Assembly (NCBI GenBank): GCA_037129925.1
Contig: JBAXTZ010000001.1
Coordinates: 121,454-185,453, forward strand
Origin: JBAXTZ01 sp037129925
GTDB lineage: Bacteria > Bacillota > Negativicutes > JBAXTZ01
Direction: 5' to 3'
DNA length: 64,000 nucleotides
The translations under genes were made by a program, and so were the position numbers. Below the pieces are notes generated by a model. The model saw only the letters and a list, made by a program, of their open reading frames with translations. It ran no database searches and was not told where the DNA came from. Shown piece by piece: positions 8,939-17,031 of this stretch; position 1 is the stretch's first letter; every line of letters starts with the position of its first letter.

Positions 8939-10846
8939 TCATAGCACCACCACGTTCCTACAGCCACACTCCCGCGCCCGCCGCGCGGTGTGCTTTCCGT
9001 AAACGTAGGCCACTAAACTATCTGGAAACTCGCTATAAAGCTTAAAGAACCCCTCCACGGTGGACGGGCTGGTAAACACCACGCCGATATACTCGGTCAA
9101 ATCTACTGCCGGTTGCTGGCGATAGTCGGTATGATAAATAACCAATGGTTCGACGTTGGCTAATCTATGCAATTTATTCTGGGATAGTTGCGAGGTCGGA
9201 TAGAGTACTCGTTGAAACGATTGCTGTTTTAGCCACGCGCACAGCACATCGGAATCGGCGCGCTCTGCCTGATAATCAGCCCGGTAGCCGTAACTTGCCA
9301 AACAAGCTGTAGTCGCGGCGCCAATCGAAATAAGCGCCTGACAACGGGGGCGTTGCTTTGCCATAAACTGCCGCACCGCTGTTTTGCTGGTAAACAATAG
9401 CGCATCGTATTGTTCCAAATCTGGACGAACATAATCAGTTTCGGCAATGGCAATCAACGGGTAATTTACCAGCCGATAATTCAAGCGACAAGTCGTACTA
9501 TCCAAGCCGGTAAACAATACTTTTTCCTGTGCAATAATTTGACCGACATTCGCGCCAACCAACACCAACGCCGGTAATTGCGGCGTTAGTGTTGGTAGTT
9601 CCTGTAACTCAACAATCTGAGTTCGCTCCGCTAAGCCGCCGATTTCGCTGATTATTGCCGCCGGTGTATGCGTTGAATATTCAGCGAGTGCCGCGCTTTG
9701 TATCTCCACCAGTTGTCGGCCGCCCATATAATATATTTGCAACGCTTGCTCTTCATCGAGCGTCGAACGGGTAGTTTTGATGACGATTTGATTATTGATG
9801 CCGCGTTCGGATAATGGCATGTTTAATGCTGCCGCCGCCGCTTGAAACGCCGAGATGCCCGGTGCTACCTCAACATGGACAAAATTGCTCTGCAAGTAGC
9901 TTGTTTCCTCGCCGCCGCGGGCGAAAATCAACGGATCGCCGCCCTTGAGCCGGGCAACGTTCTGACCACTTTGCGCCAAATCAAGCAAAAGTTTCTGAAT
10001 TTCCGGTTGCCGGGCGCTGTCACGATCTACTCGTTTGCCCACGGCAATTTTCCGACCGTGATACCGCTCCAACAACCCTGCCGGAATCAACTCATCATGT
10101 ACAATCACATCGGCACACCGTAGAATTCTATCGGATTTAACGGTAATATTATCAGCATCGCCGATTCCTGCACCCACGAGCCAGACTTTGCCCCACGTCC
10201 GGCGGTCGTCGATGGCGCTAAACAACACCCGCAAATCGGCACGGTTACGCAAACCAGTCACCGCCAGCCGCCCTTGTAACGGGTGCGCATCGATCGGTAA
10301 AAACTGCGTGATTCGCTCTGCCAAACCCAGCCGCTGTAACGCGCACGCCGCAACGATTAGCCCGTCAACACTGCCATCATCGACCTGCTGCAACCGTTCT
10401 TCAATGTTGCCACGAATGGACACTACCGTTAAATCGGCTCGTAACGCCAAGATATTCTCGCGCCGCGCCGCTGAACTGGTGCCAATCCGGCTAGTTACAG
10501 GTAGTTCTGCCAACAATTTATTATCCCGACTTACCAGCGTATCCCGATTGTCCGCCGCTTTAGTTAACGCCAACAACACAATACCCGGCGGCAGCGGATA
10601 GGGCAAATCCTTTGCTGAATGTATGGCAATATCGGCTTGTCCGGCTAGCAACTGCTCATCAATTTCCCGGGTGAAAAAATCCCCCGGCGCATTATCCCAC
10701 AACGACCGTTGTTTATCACTGTCGCCGATTGTGGTAACTGCCTGTAACCCAAATTTACAGTCCGGTAATTGCGCCATAACTTCATCAACCTGTTTTATCG
10801 CAAGCGCACTCCCGCGCGCGGCAATACGCAACACCTTATCGCTCAT
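8939..10846 (-). CDS. HemC(truncated)-CobA-HemD fusion, uroporphyrinogen III / precorrin-2 synthesis
   Basis: This 635-residue fusion joins three enzymes of early tetrapyrrole synthesis. Residues 1 to about 212 are porphobilinogen deaminase domains 1 and 2 (IAARGSALAIKQ, HSAKDLP with the catalytic Asp, RRENILALRADL). Residues 213-440 are uroporphyrinogen III methyltransferase (VGAGIGDAD, RLKGGDPLIFARGGEE, APGISAFQAAAAALNMPLSERG). The rest is uroporphyrinogen III synthase (LLFTSKTAVRQF, GVVFTSPSTVEGF). HemC domain 3, which carries the Cys loop that holds the dipyrromethane cofactor, is absent: the chain passes from HPLQGRLAVTGL directly into CobA. The CobA glycine motif is GAGIGDAD, not the usual GAGPGDPD. 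The start overlaps the SirC-like gene, so products feed sirohaem synthesis. Confidence 0.9.
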   Translation of the reverse strand: MSDKVLRIAARGSALAIKQVDEVMAQLPDCKFGLQAVTTIGDSDKQRSLWDNAPGDFFTREIDEQLLAGQADIAIHSAKDLPYPLPPGIVLLALTKAADNRDTLVSRDNKLLAELPVTSRIGTSSAARRENILALRADLTVVSIRGNIEERLQQVDDGSVDGLIVAACALQRLGLAERITQFLPIDAHPLQGRLAVTGLRNRADLRVLFSAIDDRRTWGKVWLVGAGIGDADNITVKSDRILRCADVIVHDELIPAGLLERYHGRKIAVGKRVDRDSARQPEIQKLLLDLAQSGQNVARLKGGDPLIFARGGEETSYLQSNFVHVEVAPGISAFQAAAAALNMPLSERGINNQIVIKTTRSTLDEEQALQIYYMGGRQLVEIQSAALAEYSTHTPAAIISEIGGLAERTQIVELQELPTLTPQLPALVLVGANVGQIIAQEKVLFTGLDSTTCRLNYRLVNYPLIAIAETDYVRPDLEQYDALLFTSKTAVRQFMAKQRPRCQALISIGAATTACLASYGYRADYQAERADSDVLCAWLKQQSFQRVLYPTSQLSQNKLHRLANVEPLVIYHTDYRQQPAVDLTEYIGVVFTSPSTVEGFFKLYSEFPDSLVAYVYGKHTARRARECGCRNVVVL

Positions 10847-11285
10847 CGGCTAACCAACCGGCAATTTTGTCCCGCCAGGCAATTGCTTGACGCACGGCAG
10901 TTCCCGACGATGACACCGCCACAATCATTTCATCGCGCTTAAATACCGCTGGTGAAATAAAATCACTTAAGTAAGCGTCATCTACGACATTCACCAGCTT
11001 GTGCGCCATTGCGCCATCATGAGCGATGCGGCGATTTAATTCGCGGTCATTGGTGCAGGCATAAATCAGATCATAGCCCGCCAGATCGGCGGATTCATAG
11101 TGTTTTTCTATGCAGCACCAACCAGACGACTGCACTTGCGGGCTAATCTGCGCCGCCAGTACGGTTATCTGGTTGGTGAATTTTTGTAAAGTTTGAATTT
11201 TTTGCCAAGCCACCCGACCGCCGCCAATAAGTAACAGCCGCCGGTTGGTAACATCGAGCATTATCGGCAGATAGCTACGCGTCAT
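10836..11285 (-). CDS. precorrin-2 dehydrogenase / sirohydrochlorin ferrochelatase-like (SirC/CysG N-domain)
   Basis: The 149-residue protein begins MTRSYLPIMLDVTNRRLLLI with the Rossmann motif GGGRVAWQKIQTL, the NAD-binding signature of precorrin-2 dehydrogenases. A DYDLIYACT-like segment and NVVDDAYLSDFISPAVF follow, as in Met8p and CysG. A longer in-frame extension exists but lies inside the upstream reductase gene, so the ATG at 11285, overlapping the reductase stop by about 11 bases, is preferred. It is shorter than Met8p and lacks its C-terminal helical dimerisation part. Whether it also inserts iron is uncertain. With the adjacent fusion it converts porphobilinogen-derived intermediates to sirohydrochlorin/sirohaem for the reductase. 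Confidence 0.85.
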   Translation of the reverse strand: MTRSYLPIMLDVTNRRLLLIGGGRVAWQKIQTLQKFTNQITVLAAQISPQVQSSGWCCIEKHYESADLAGYDLIYACTNDRELNRRIAHDGAMAHKLVNVVDDAYLSDFISPAVFKRDEMIVAVSSSGTAVRQAIAWRDKIAGWLADER

Positions 11286-12144
11286 TTGCCAAAATCTCCG
11301 CACACACCTGCTCAGTTCCCAGCCGGTCCAGCATATGCCCGAGTCGCTCCGGTTTCTTGCCATTGGCTTTATAGTAACTTAGCGTCCGGTCGATGAGCGC
11401 GTACACTTCATCCAAGTTTTCAACCAGATGTGCCAAACGCGTTCCGGCACGCGGAACTTTGCCATTGGTACCGCCAATCCATACGGTATAACCGCGTCGC
11501 TTGGCCTGCCAAGTTCCTTTTGGGCAAATAGTCGTACAGACACTACAGCCGATGCATTTGCTCTGGTCTGACACATACCTGCCATGCTGTTTGCTAATTG
11601 CCTTGACCGGACAGCCACGAACACAGAGGTTGCAATTGATACAATTATCTCCTGTCCACTCTGGCTCCAGCCCGCCCATCACCCCAATATCATTATCGCG
11701 AGCGCGGGCGCAGTTGTTCGGACAACCGGTAACCGCCATCTTACATTTCCAAGGCGTATCTTGCCGCAAGTAAGTATCGTCAAGATACTGCGCCGGTTGC
11801 TTGGTTTCAATACTCGCATAGCGGCAAGTAGAAGTTCCCGGACAGGCCACCACCACCCGCACTCGCGGTCCGTTGGCGCCCATCCGCATTCCGCTGGCTT
11901 CTAGTTGCAAACGCGCAACTTCCAAGTTCTCTTTGAGCACCCCGGGAATTTCCACACCCTGCCGGGTTGTCAGATGGATAAGGCCTTCGCCATATTGTTC
12001 GGCAACTGCCGCTATCGCCCGCAATTGCGCTACCGACAAATCGCCGCAATAGGCACGCGGACACATGATAAACTGTTCTGGTTGGCGCTGTTGCAACATA
12101 CCGTATTTTTTTAATTCAACGACACTGGTATTCGACTCATTCAT
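11275..12144 (-). CDS. sirohaem-dependent nitrite/sulfite reductase with ferredoxin domain
   Basis: The 289-residue protein has an N-terminal ferredoxin-like half-domain (LIHLTTRQGVEIPGV) and the paired cysteine motifs CPGTSTC and GCPNNC that bind the sirohaem-coupled 4Fe-4S cluster. A two-cluster ferredoxin domain follows (CINCNLCVRGCP and CIGCSVCTTICP). The size and order match AsrC/Fsr-like anaerobic reductases rather than the longer assimilatory CysI. The start is the ATG 7 bases after GAGGAG; a TTG further upstream is unlikely. It leads an operon with sirohaem synthesis genes, which supports a sirohaem enzyme. Whether sulfite, nitrite or another oxyanion is the substrate cannot be read from the sequence. 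Confidence 0.85.
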   Translation of the reverse strand: MNESNTSVVELKKYGMLQQRQPEQFIMCPRAYCGDLSVAQLRAIAAVAEQYGEGLIHLTTRQGVEIPGVLKENLEVARLQLEASGMRMGANGPRVRVVVACPGTSTCRYASIETKQPAQYLDDTYLRQDTPWKCKMAVTGCPNNCARARDNDIGVMGGLEPEWTGDNCINCNLCVRGCPVKAISKQHGRYVSDQSKCIGCSVCTTICPKGTWQAKRRGYTVWIGGTNGKVPRAGTRLAHLVENLDEVYALIDRTLSYYKANGKKPERLGHMLDRLGTEQVCAEILANDA

Positions 12145-12198
12145 TACTTTACTCCTCAAAACACATTAGTCAATTACTGTAACCCAGTCATACAGGTT

Positions 12199-12231
12199 AT
12201 TATTCGCCAAAATTTGCCAATATCCTGCCGG
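12199..12231 (-). promoter_or_regulatory. sigma-H-type promoter of the sirohaem operon
   Basis: On the minus strand GGCAGGA, 14 bases, GGCGAATA, with the -10 box about 58 bases before the reductase start. It is the same bipartite motif and spacing as at 8849-8886, 52999-53034, 57744-57780 and 62694-62729. Confidence 0.6.
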
Positions 12232-12233
12232 AC

Positions 12234-12272
12234 AGAAAAACAGCGACACCTACTGCGCCGCTGTTTTTTTGT
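12234..12272 (-). terminator. rho-independent terminator after the lysine decarboxylase gene
   Basis: AAAAACAGCG pairs with CGCTGTTTTT around a 13-base loop, with T runs on both strands. It lies directly after the cadA-like stop codon and can serve both directions. Confidence 0.75.
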
Positions 12273-12281
12273 CAACTTACC

Positions 12282-14417
12282 CTAATTTAGTACCTTAACC
12301 GCCAGGTCGCCATCGGCATCTTTATCAACACCATGGATGTCGGTTTCAAATCCCGGTAGCGCTTTGCCGATTTGCTCAAGCAGCAGCAGATAATCGAGAA
12401 TTACTTTGGACTGACTGGTGATTTTTTCACCCGGCATTATTAGCGGCACGCCCGGCGGATATGGCAACACCATAACAGCGCTGGTGTGATTGAGCATATC
12501 TTTCATTTTTACGGTTTTGGTCTGACCTTTAATCAACCGCTGGAACGCTTGATGCGGCGTCATATCCTGCTCCGGTAAAATATCAAAGGCATTGTACATT
12601 AAGCTGGTCAAATCTTTCTGTTTCATCATGTCGTGGATGCGGTCGCACAATTCTTTAATCTTCATACCGGCGTAGGTCGCGGGATGCGCGGCGTACAGAT
12701 TGGGCAGCACTTCCTTTACTGATTTGTTAGCATCATAAGCCGCCTTGAAATCGTTCAGAGCTGACAACAAATACATCGATTTAGCTTTGTTTATGCCGAT
12801 GCTAAACAAAAACAACATTACATACGGACCGGTTTTTTCGACAATTACGCCATGATCATCCAAAAACATCGTCACCACACTAGCCGGAATACCGTGTTCG
12901 GCCATTTTATTGTCTTCGATTCCCGGCAACACAATAGTTACCTTAATCGGATCGAGGAAGTTGTGGTCGTCGTCCTGATTGGCGAAACCGTGCCATTTAT
13001 CGGCGTGTTTCAATTCCCAACACTCGGCTTGGTCAATCTTGTCCGGCTGCCAGACATCATAATACCAATCCTTGGCCTCATGGCGCAATTTTTTGACTTC
13101 TTTTCTAAAGGCGATAGCGCGATGAATTGCTTTGTCCATCAGATTCAAGCCACCGGCGCCTTCCATCATCGCCGCAGATAGCTCGCAAGTCGCGACGATC
13201 GGGTAGAACGGGCTGGTCGAGGTGTGCATTTTGTAGGTTTCATCAATTATTTCAAAATCAAATTCGCCTTTCAAGTGAATCATCGAAGCTTGGGAAAAAG
13301 CCGCCAACAACTTATGGGTCGAATGGGTTTCAACTACTAATTGACCGGGTTTTGCCACACCGTACATGCCGTACAGCCCTTGATAAATCGGATGAAAATT
13401 AGTGTAAGGCACCCAAGCGCTGTCAAAATGCATGGTTTTGACAGGGAGCGACTGTTTTACATATTCAACATTATAAAACAAACCATCGTAAGTCGAGTTG
13501 GTGACCACCGCGTAAACCGGCAACTTGGCGGCAAACGGCGATTTGCTGATTTTGGCGTTGATACTTGTCGGTGTAAATTCACTGCGCGGGATTCCGCCCA
13601 AAATACCGTAAGCGTTCCGGGTTGGTTTGAGGTAGATTGGAATGACATTCGTCATCGCCATGAACTGGCAAATCGACTTATGACAATTGCGGTCGACAAG
13701 GATAGTATCATTGTCTCCGGCGGCAAACATCGCGACGATTTTGTTGGCTGTCGAAGTGCCGTTAGTAACCATCAACGACCGATCGGCGCCAAACACGCGG
13801 GCGATCAATTCTTCGGCATCTAAATGCGGACCGCTGTGATCGAGCAAGCTGCCCAGTTCAGCTACCGAAATGGAAATGTCCGCCTTGAAAATCTCCGGTC
13901 CAAAAAAATCATAGAACATCGCCCCGACCGGCGACTTGGTGAATGCCGTGCCGCCCAAATGTCCGGGCGTACAAAAGGTATATTTATTTTCATCGGCGTA
14001 CTTCATTAATTTGCTGGTAAACGACGGCATCAATCCGGTTGCGTAGCGCCCGATCGCCTGACGAATTCGATGAAAATCTTCTTCGACCAAATGTTGGTCA
14101 TATTGCAGAAAATTGATGTCCAGCTTGAAATATTCCAACTTCAAATCCCACTCTTCGGTGGAGTTCGCAATCGCGAACACCGGTAAATTTGGATTGATTT
14201 CTTCAAGTTCTTTGAGTGAATCTAACGAAAAATCATCCCAATCAAACAACAGACTTACAATCCGGGCATTGCTCCGCAACATGCTCAAGGTATCATTTAG
14301 TTCATCGGTAACGATAATGTTGTAACCGCCGGTGGTCAGCCGCTCGCGTAGATTGGTCATAAAAACCATTTTTGGTTTGCAGACTTTTTCGCCGTAGACC
14401 ATTAATATGTCGCGCAT
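12282..14417 (-). CDS. cadA: lysine decarboxylase, PLP fold type I (CadA-like)
   Basis: The 711-residue protein has the three-part Orn/Lys/Arg decarboxylase layout: a response-regulator-like N-terminal wing, a PLP domain and a C-terminal domain. It keeps FCTPGHLGGTAFTKSPVG, SELGSLLDHSGPH-like and HFDSAWVPYTNFHPIYQG segments, and the PLP-lysine motif STHKLLAAFSQASMIH near residue 370. Length and wording follow E. coli CadA (715 residues) more closely than AdiA. The reaction would be lysine to cadaverine with proton consumption. GGAGGAAAATT precedes the ATG. The upstream antiporter gene is of CadB type, which supports lysine over ornithine, though specificity is not proven by sequence. Confidence 0.8.
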   Translation of the reverse strand: MRDILMVYGEKVCKPKMVFMTNLRERLTTGGYNIIVTDELNDTLSMLRSNARIVSLLFDWDDFSLDSLKELEEINPNLPVFAIANSTEEWDLKLEYFKLDINFLQYDQHLVEEDFHRIRQAIGRYATGLMPSFTSKLMKYADENKYTFCTPGHLGGTAFTKSPVGAMFYDFFGPEIFKADISISVAELGSLLDHSGPHLDAEELIARVFGADRSLMVTNGTSTANKIVAMFAAGDNDTILVDRNCHKSICQFMAMTNVIPIYLKPTRNAYGILGGIPRSEFTPTSINAKISKSPFAAKLPVYAVVTNSTYDGLFYNVEYVKQSLPVKTMHFDSAWVPYTNFHPIYQGLYGMYGVAKPGQLVVETHSTHKLLAAFSQASMIHLKGEFDFEIIDETYKMHTSTSPFYPIVATCELSAAMMEGAGGLNLMDKAIHRAIAFRKEVKKLRHEAKDWYYDVWQPDKIDQAECWELKHADKWHGFANQDDDHNFLDPIKVTIVLPGIEDNKMAEHGIPASVVTMFLDDHGVIVEKTGPYVMLFLFSIGINKAKSMYLLSALNDFKAAYDANKSVKEVLPNLYAAHPATYAGMKIKELCDRIHDMMKQKDLTSLMYNAFDILPEQDMTPHQAFQRLIKGQTKTVKMKDMLNHTSAVMVLPYPPGVPLIMPGEKITSQSKVILDYLLLLEQIGKALPGFETDIHGVDKDADGDLAVKVLN

Positions 14418-14436
14418 AATTTTCCTCCAACATTTA

Positions 14437-14558
14437 TGAGAAAGTTAGTGGTTATTGTTGTGGTTAGTGACGGGCTACTCGACCACATAACCACTTAACT
14501 ACTCATCTCTACTTGATAACTCATCTCTACTTGATAACTCGTCTCTACTTGATAACTC
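14437..14558 (-). repeat. cadB-cadA intergenic hairpin and 18-base tandem repeat
   Basis: Directly after the permease stop, about three copies of an 18-base unit (TCTCTACTTGATAACTCA, forward reading) occupy 14503-14557 with one or two changes. Next to them, GTTAGTGGTTATTGTTGTGG and CCACATAACCACTTAAC form an imperfect hairpin (about 14447-14502). A degenerate relative of the 18-mer fills 24958-25080. Confidence 0.75.
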
Positions 14559-15858
14559 ACCGAACCGGCGGTAGCTTCACCGGATGCGCCTTGGCGTAAA
14601 AAACTAATATTCCCAGTGACAGCACCAACGTGCCGATTAACGCCCCGCTCGAACCGCCGAAAAAGGCTGCAAAGCAAAAGATAACCGTAAGCGCCGCTGC
14701 CAAAAAGCGCATGAATCCGCGCCGGGTGTGCTCGGTTATTTCAATTAGATATAGCGCTGAATAGAAATACGGCAATACCGTAAGCAGCACTGCGATGGAA
14801 ATTATTTCGCTAAACACTGCCTGAGTGCTCTGATGATACAGCGTCAGGATAACCATCAACACCGTCATGAATATTCCGGTCATGACCATCCCCTTTACCG
14901 GCACGCCTTTAGCGTTGGTTTCGCCAAATATTTTTGGCAAGTTACCATCTTTTGCCGCCCGCACGCCAATCTGCGCCACCAGCATTATCCATGAACCAAA
15001 CGAACAGAAACAGGCGACCGCGGTAAACAATGCCACAATATTTCCCATAAGCGGCATATTAAAAATCGTTGCCACTGCCAACGAAAACGGCGCGTTTGAT
15101 TTGGCAATGCTCGCCGCCGGGAATAAGCCCATAATTACCGTACAGGACAAAATATAGAGTATTGCCGCAAGCATCGTTCCGCCGATAGTCGAGAGCGGTA
15201 CGTTACGACTGGGTTTTTCCACCAAATCGGTATCGACCGAAGCGCTTTCGATACCAATAAAACTCCAGATACACAACAACACTCCGGAAATCAGCGCCGG
15301 CAACTCCGGTTTACCACTGGTATTCCAGTTGGCAAGGAAAATCGTCTGGTCAAAATGCCACCAGCCAAAGATTGCCGTCGCCGCCACGGGTAAGATTACA
15401 AATATTACGCCGATGCTGGCCAAGCGACCAATCCAGTGCGCCCCCATCAAATTTATCAAAATTAACAGCCAGGTCATCACAATAACCGCGATGCCGCTGA
15501 TTACCGGATTTTGCAACACCGGCACAATCTGACTAAGGTAACTGACCGAGGTCACGCCGACCGCGACGTTGCCAATCCAGTTAGCATGAAAATAAAGCGT
15601 CTGCGCCTGAAACCCGAGTATCGGCGCGACTTTTTGCGAGTAGGCGACCGGACCGCCCCCCTGCGGGTCCTCCAGACCCAACCGGGCAAAAACATACGCC
15701 AGCCCGAGCGCGCCGATAATAGTGATAATCCAACTATAAACCGTAACCGAGCCGACTGCTGCTAAAGTCGCCGGCAACATTGCAATACCGGAACTCATCA
15801 TATTGCCGGCGACAATCGCCGTACAAGCCATTAAACCGATTTTTTTTGGCGCTTCCAT
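14557..15858 (-). CDS. cadB: APC family cadaverine/lysine antiporter (CadB-like)
   Basis: The roughly 433-residue, 12-helix APC permease opens with KKIGLMACTAIVAGNMMSSG and contains YFHANWIGNVAVGVTSVSYL and SFIGIESASVDTDLV, close to E. coli CadB/PotE. It would exchange external lysine for cadaverine made by the next gene, giving pH homeostasis or energy. The second ATG (15858) is chosen because AAGGGG lies 9 bases before it, whereas the first ATG abuts that site. Transcription order is permease then decarboxylase, as in the E. coli cadBA operon. No cadC-like regulator is present nearby. A heptamer tandem repeat lies just upstream of the ribosome binding site. Confidence 0.8.
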   Translation of the reverse strand: MEAPKKIGLMACTAIVAGNMMSSGIAMLPATLAAVGSVTVYSWIITIIGALGLAYVFARLGLEDPQGGGPVAYSQKVAPILGFQAQTLYFHANWIGNVAVGVTSVSYLSQIVPVLQNPVISGIAVIVMTWLLILINLMGAHWIGRLASIGVIFVILPVAATAIFGWWHFDQTIFLANWNTSGKPELPALISGVLLCIWSFIGIESASVDTDLVEKPSRNVPLSTIGGTMLAAILYILSCTVIMGLFPAASIAKSNAPFSLAVATIFNMPLMGNIVALFTAVACFCSFGSWIMLVAQIGVRAAKDGNLPKIFGETNAKGVPVKGMVMTGIFMTVLMVILTLYHQSTQAVFSEIISIAVLLTVLPYFYSALYLIEITEHTRRGFMRFLAAALTVIFCFAAFFGGSSGALIGTLVLSLGILVFYAKAHPVKLPPVR

Positions 15859-15871
15859 AAAATACATCCCC

Positions 15872-15925
15872 TTCCCTATTCCCTATTCCCTATTCCCTAT
15901 TCCCTATTCCCTATTCCCTATTCCC
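15872..15925. repeat. heptanucleotide tandem repeat (TTCCCTA)n upstream of cadB
   Basis: Seven perfect TTCCCTA units plus a partial unit. Read on the coding strand it is (TAGGGAA)n, ending a few bases before the cadB ribosome binding site; each unit carries an AGGGA Shine-Dalgarno-like core. Copy number of such arrays can change by slippage. Confidence 0.9.
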
Positions 15926-16051
15926 AAACATTATTATATGCCTATTCCAATTTTTTATATAGGAATTTGATGAATAATTATGTAACATACCGTGCGAATA
16001 GCGCTTACTTATTAATTTCAACATTTTTCAGTACTTTCCTAGTGTAATTTA

Positions 16052-16079
16052 TTAGCAATGCGTGGTAAAATGGTAATAT
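16052..16079 (+). promoter_or_regulatory. possible sigma-A promoter of the first binding-protein gene
   Basis: TTAGCA, 16 bases, TAATAT, about 40 bases before the start codon. The fit is only fair. The rest of the 15926-16110 interval is AT-rich with no other clear element. Confidence 0.35.
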
Positions 16080-16120
16080 AGAAGTCGATAATTGATAAAC
16101 ATTTTGGAGGGGTGAGCATC

Positions 16121-16963
16121 ATGAACAAAAAGTTACTAGTTGTTTTTGCAATCATTATCATCATTATTGGCGCAATCGCGTTTTACATGTGGGATCCCAA
16201 CAAAATTATCGTGGGCGTGGACAACAATCCGCCGTACACCTTTATTGACCAGCCGACAGCGGTAGCTATTGATGCAAAAGGGGTAGCAGTCACACCAGCT
16301 CAACAGTCTGCGGCATACATCGGTTTCGATATTGATGTAATCGAAGCGGCTGCCAAAAAAGCCGGACTGACCATTGAGTACCGCAATCTTCCTTTTGGCG
16401 CTATGATTGCTCAAATTGAGAAGGGCAGAAAAATTAATCAGTTTCTAGCAAAAAGCTCCTACAACCCGGCACCGGCAATTGACGTAGCTATCGGCGGCAT
16501 CTCAGTCACCGCCGACCGTCAAAAATTGGTGGATTTCACGATTCCTTACGCCAAGGGCGGCGCTTGTATCGTGACCACTCAGGGGAGCGCTATAACTTCG
16601 GCAACTGATTTGTCCGGTAAAATTGTCGGTGTCGAACTTGGTACAACCATGGTTGCCCAAGCCAACGCCATCAAGGGTGTTAAGTTGCAAGGCTATCATA
16701 ATCAGTCAGATATGTTTATTGATCTCTATGACGGCAAGCTGAACGCGCTGGTCATGGATAAAATGTCCGCCGAATACGACTTGAAAGAACGTAAAATGGC
16801 AAACTTAAAAATCGTGAATATGCTATCGAACGAAGACTTCGCTATGGTGTTGAAGAAAGGTAACAAACCGTTAGCCGACAAACTCAACAAAGCACTGACC
16901 GAAATGCAAGCTAGTGGCGAAATCAAAAGACTTTACGACAAATGGTTTACAGCGCTTCAATAA
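16121..16963 (+). CDS. membrane-anchored amino-acid-type solute-binding protein (SBP_bac_3)
   Basis: The 280-residue protein has a single N-terminal hydrophobic segment (LVVFAIIIIIIGAIAFYMW) with no lipobox cysteine, then a family 3 solute-binding fold: IIVGVDNNPPYTF, GFDIDVIEAAAKKAGL, DVAIGGISVTADRQKLVDF and FTIPYAKGG. The last two are standard ligand-pocket motifs of polar and basic amino acid binders. The ATG at 16121 has GGAGGGG 8 bases upstream; a GTG three codons earlier overlaps that site. No permease or ATPase gene is adjacent, so it either serves a distant ABC transporter or acts as a sensor. It is a clear paralogue of the gene at 18561. Closeness to cadBA hints at lysine or arginine, without proof. 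Confidence 0.8.
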   Translation: MNKKLLVVFAIIIIIIGAIAFYMWDPNKIIVGVDNNPPYTFIDQPTAVAIDAKGVAVTPAQQSAAYIGFDIDVIEAAAKKAGLTIEYRNLPFGAMIAQIEKGRKINQFLAKSSYNPAPAIDVAIGGISVTADRQKLVDFTIPYAKGGACIVTTQGSAITSATDLSGKIVGVELGTTMVAQANAIKGVKLQGYHNQSDMFIDLYDGKLNALVMDKMSAEYDLKERKMANLKIVNMLSNEDFAMVLKKGNKPLADKLNKALTEMQASGEIKRLYDKWFTALQ

Positions 16964-16977
16964 TAGAATAGCAAAAC

Positions 16978-17022
16978 AACACCCCGTAGCTGCCGTTTCG
17001 CTGGCAGCTGCGGGGTGTTATT
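16978..17022. terminator. bidirectional terminator between binding protein and dinB
   Basis: AACACCCCGTAGCTGCC pairs with GGCAGCTGCGGGGTGTT (one mismatch) and is followed by an AT-rich run. It separates convergent genes. Confidence 0.85.
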
Positions 17023-17031
17023 ATTTATTAC

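Noticed and set aside
15868..16110. Lysine riboswitch in front of the cadBA operon
   Set aside because: The leader is too short once the heptamer array is removed and none of the lysine aptamer's conserved segments can be found.
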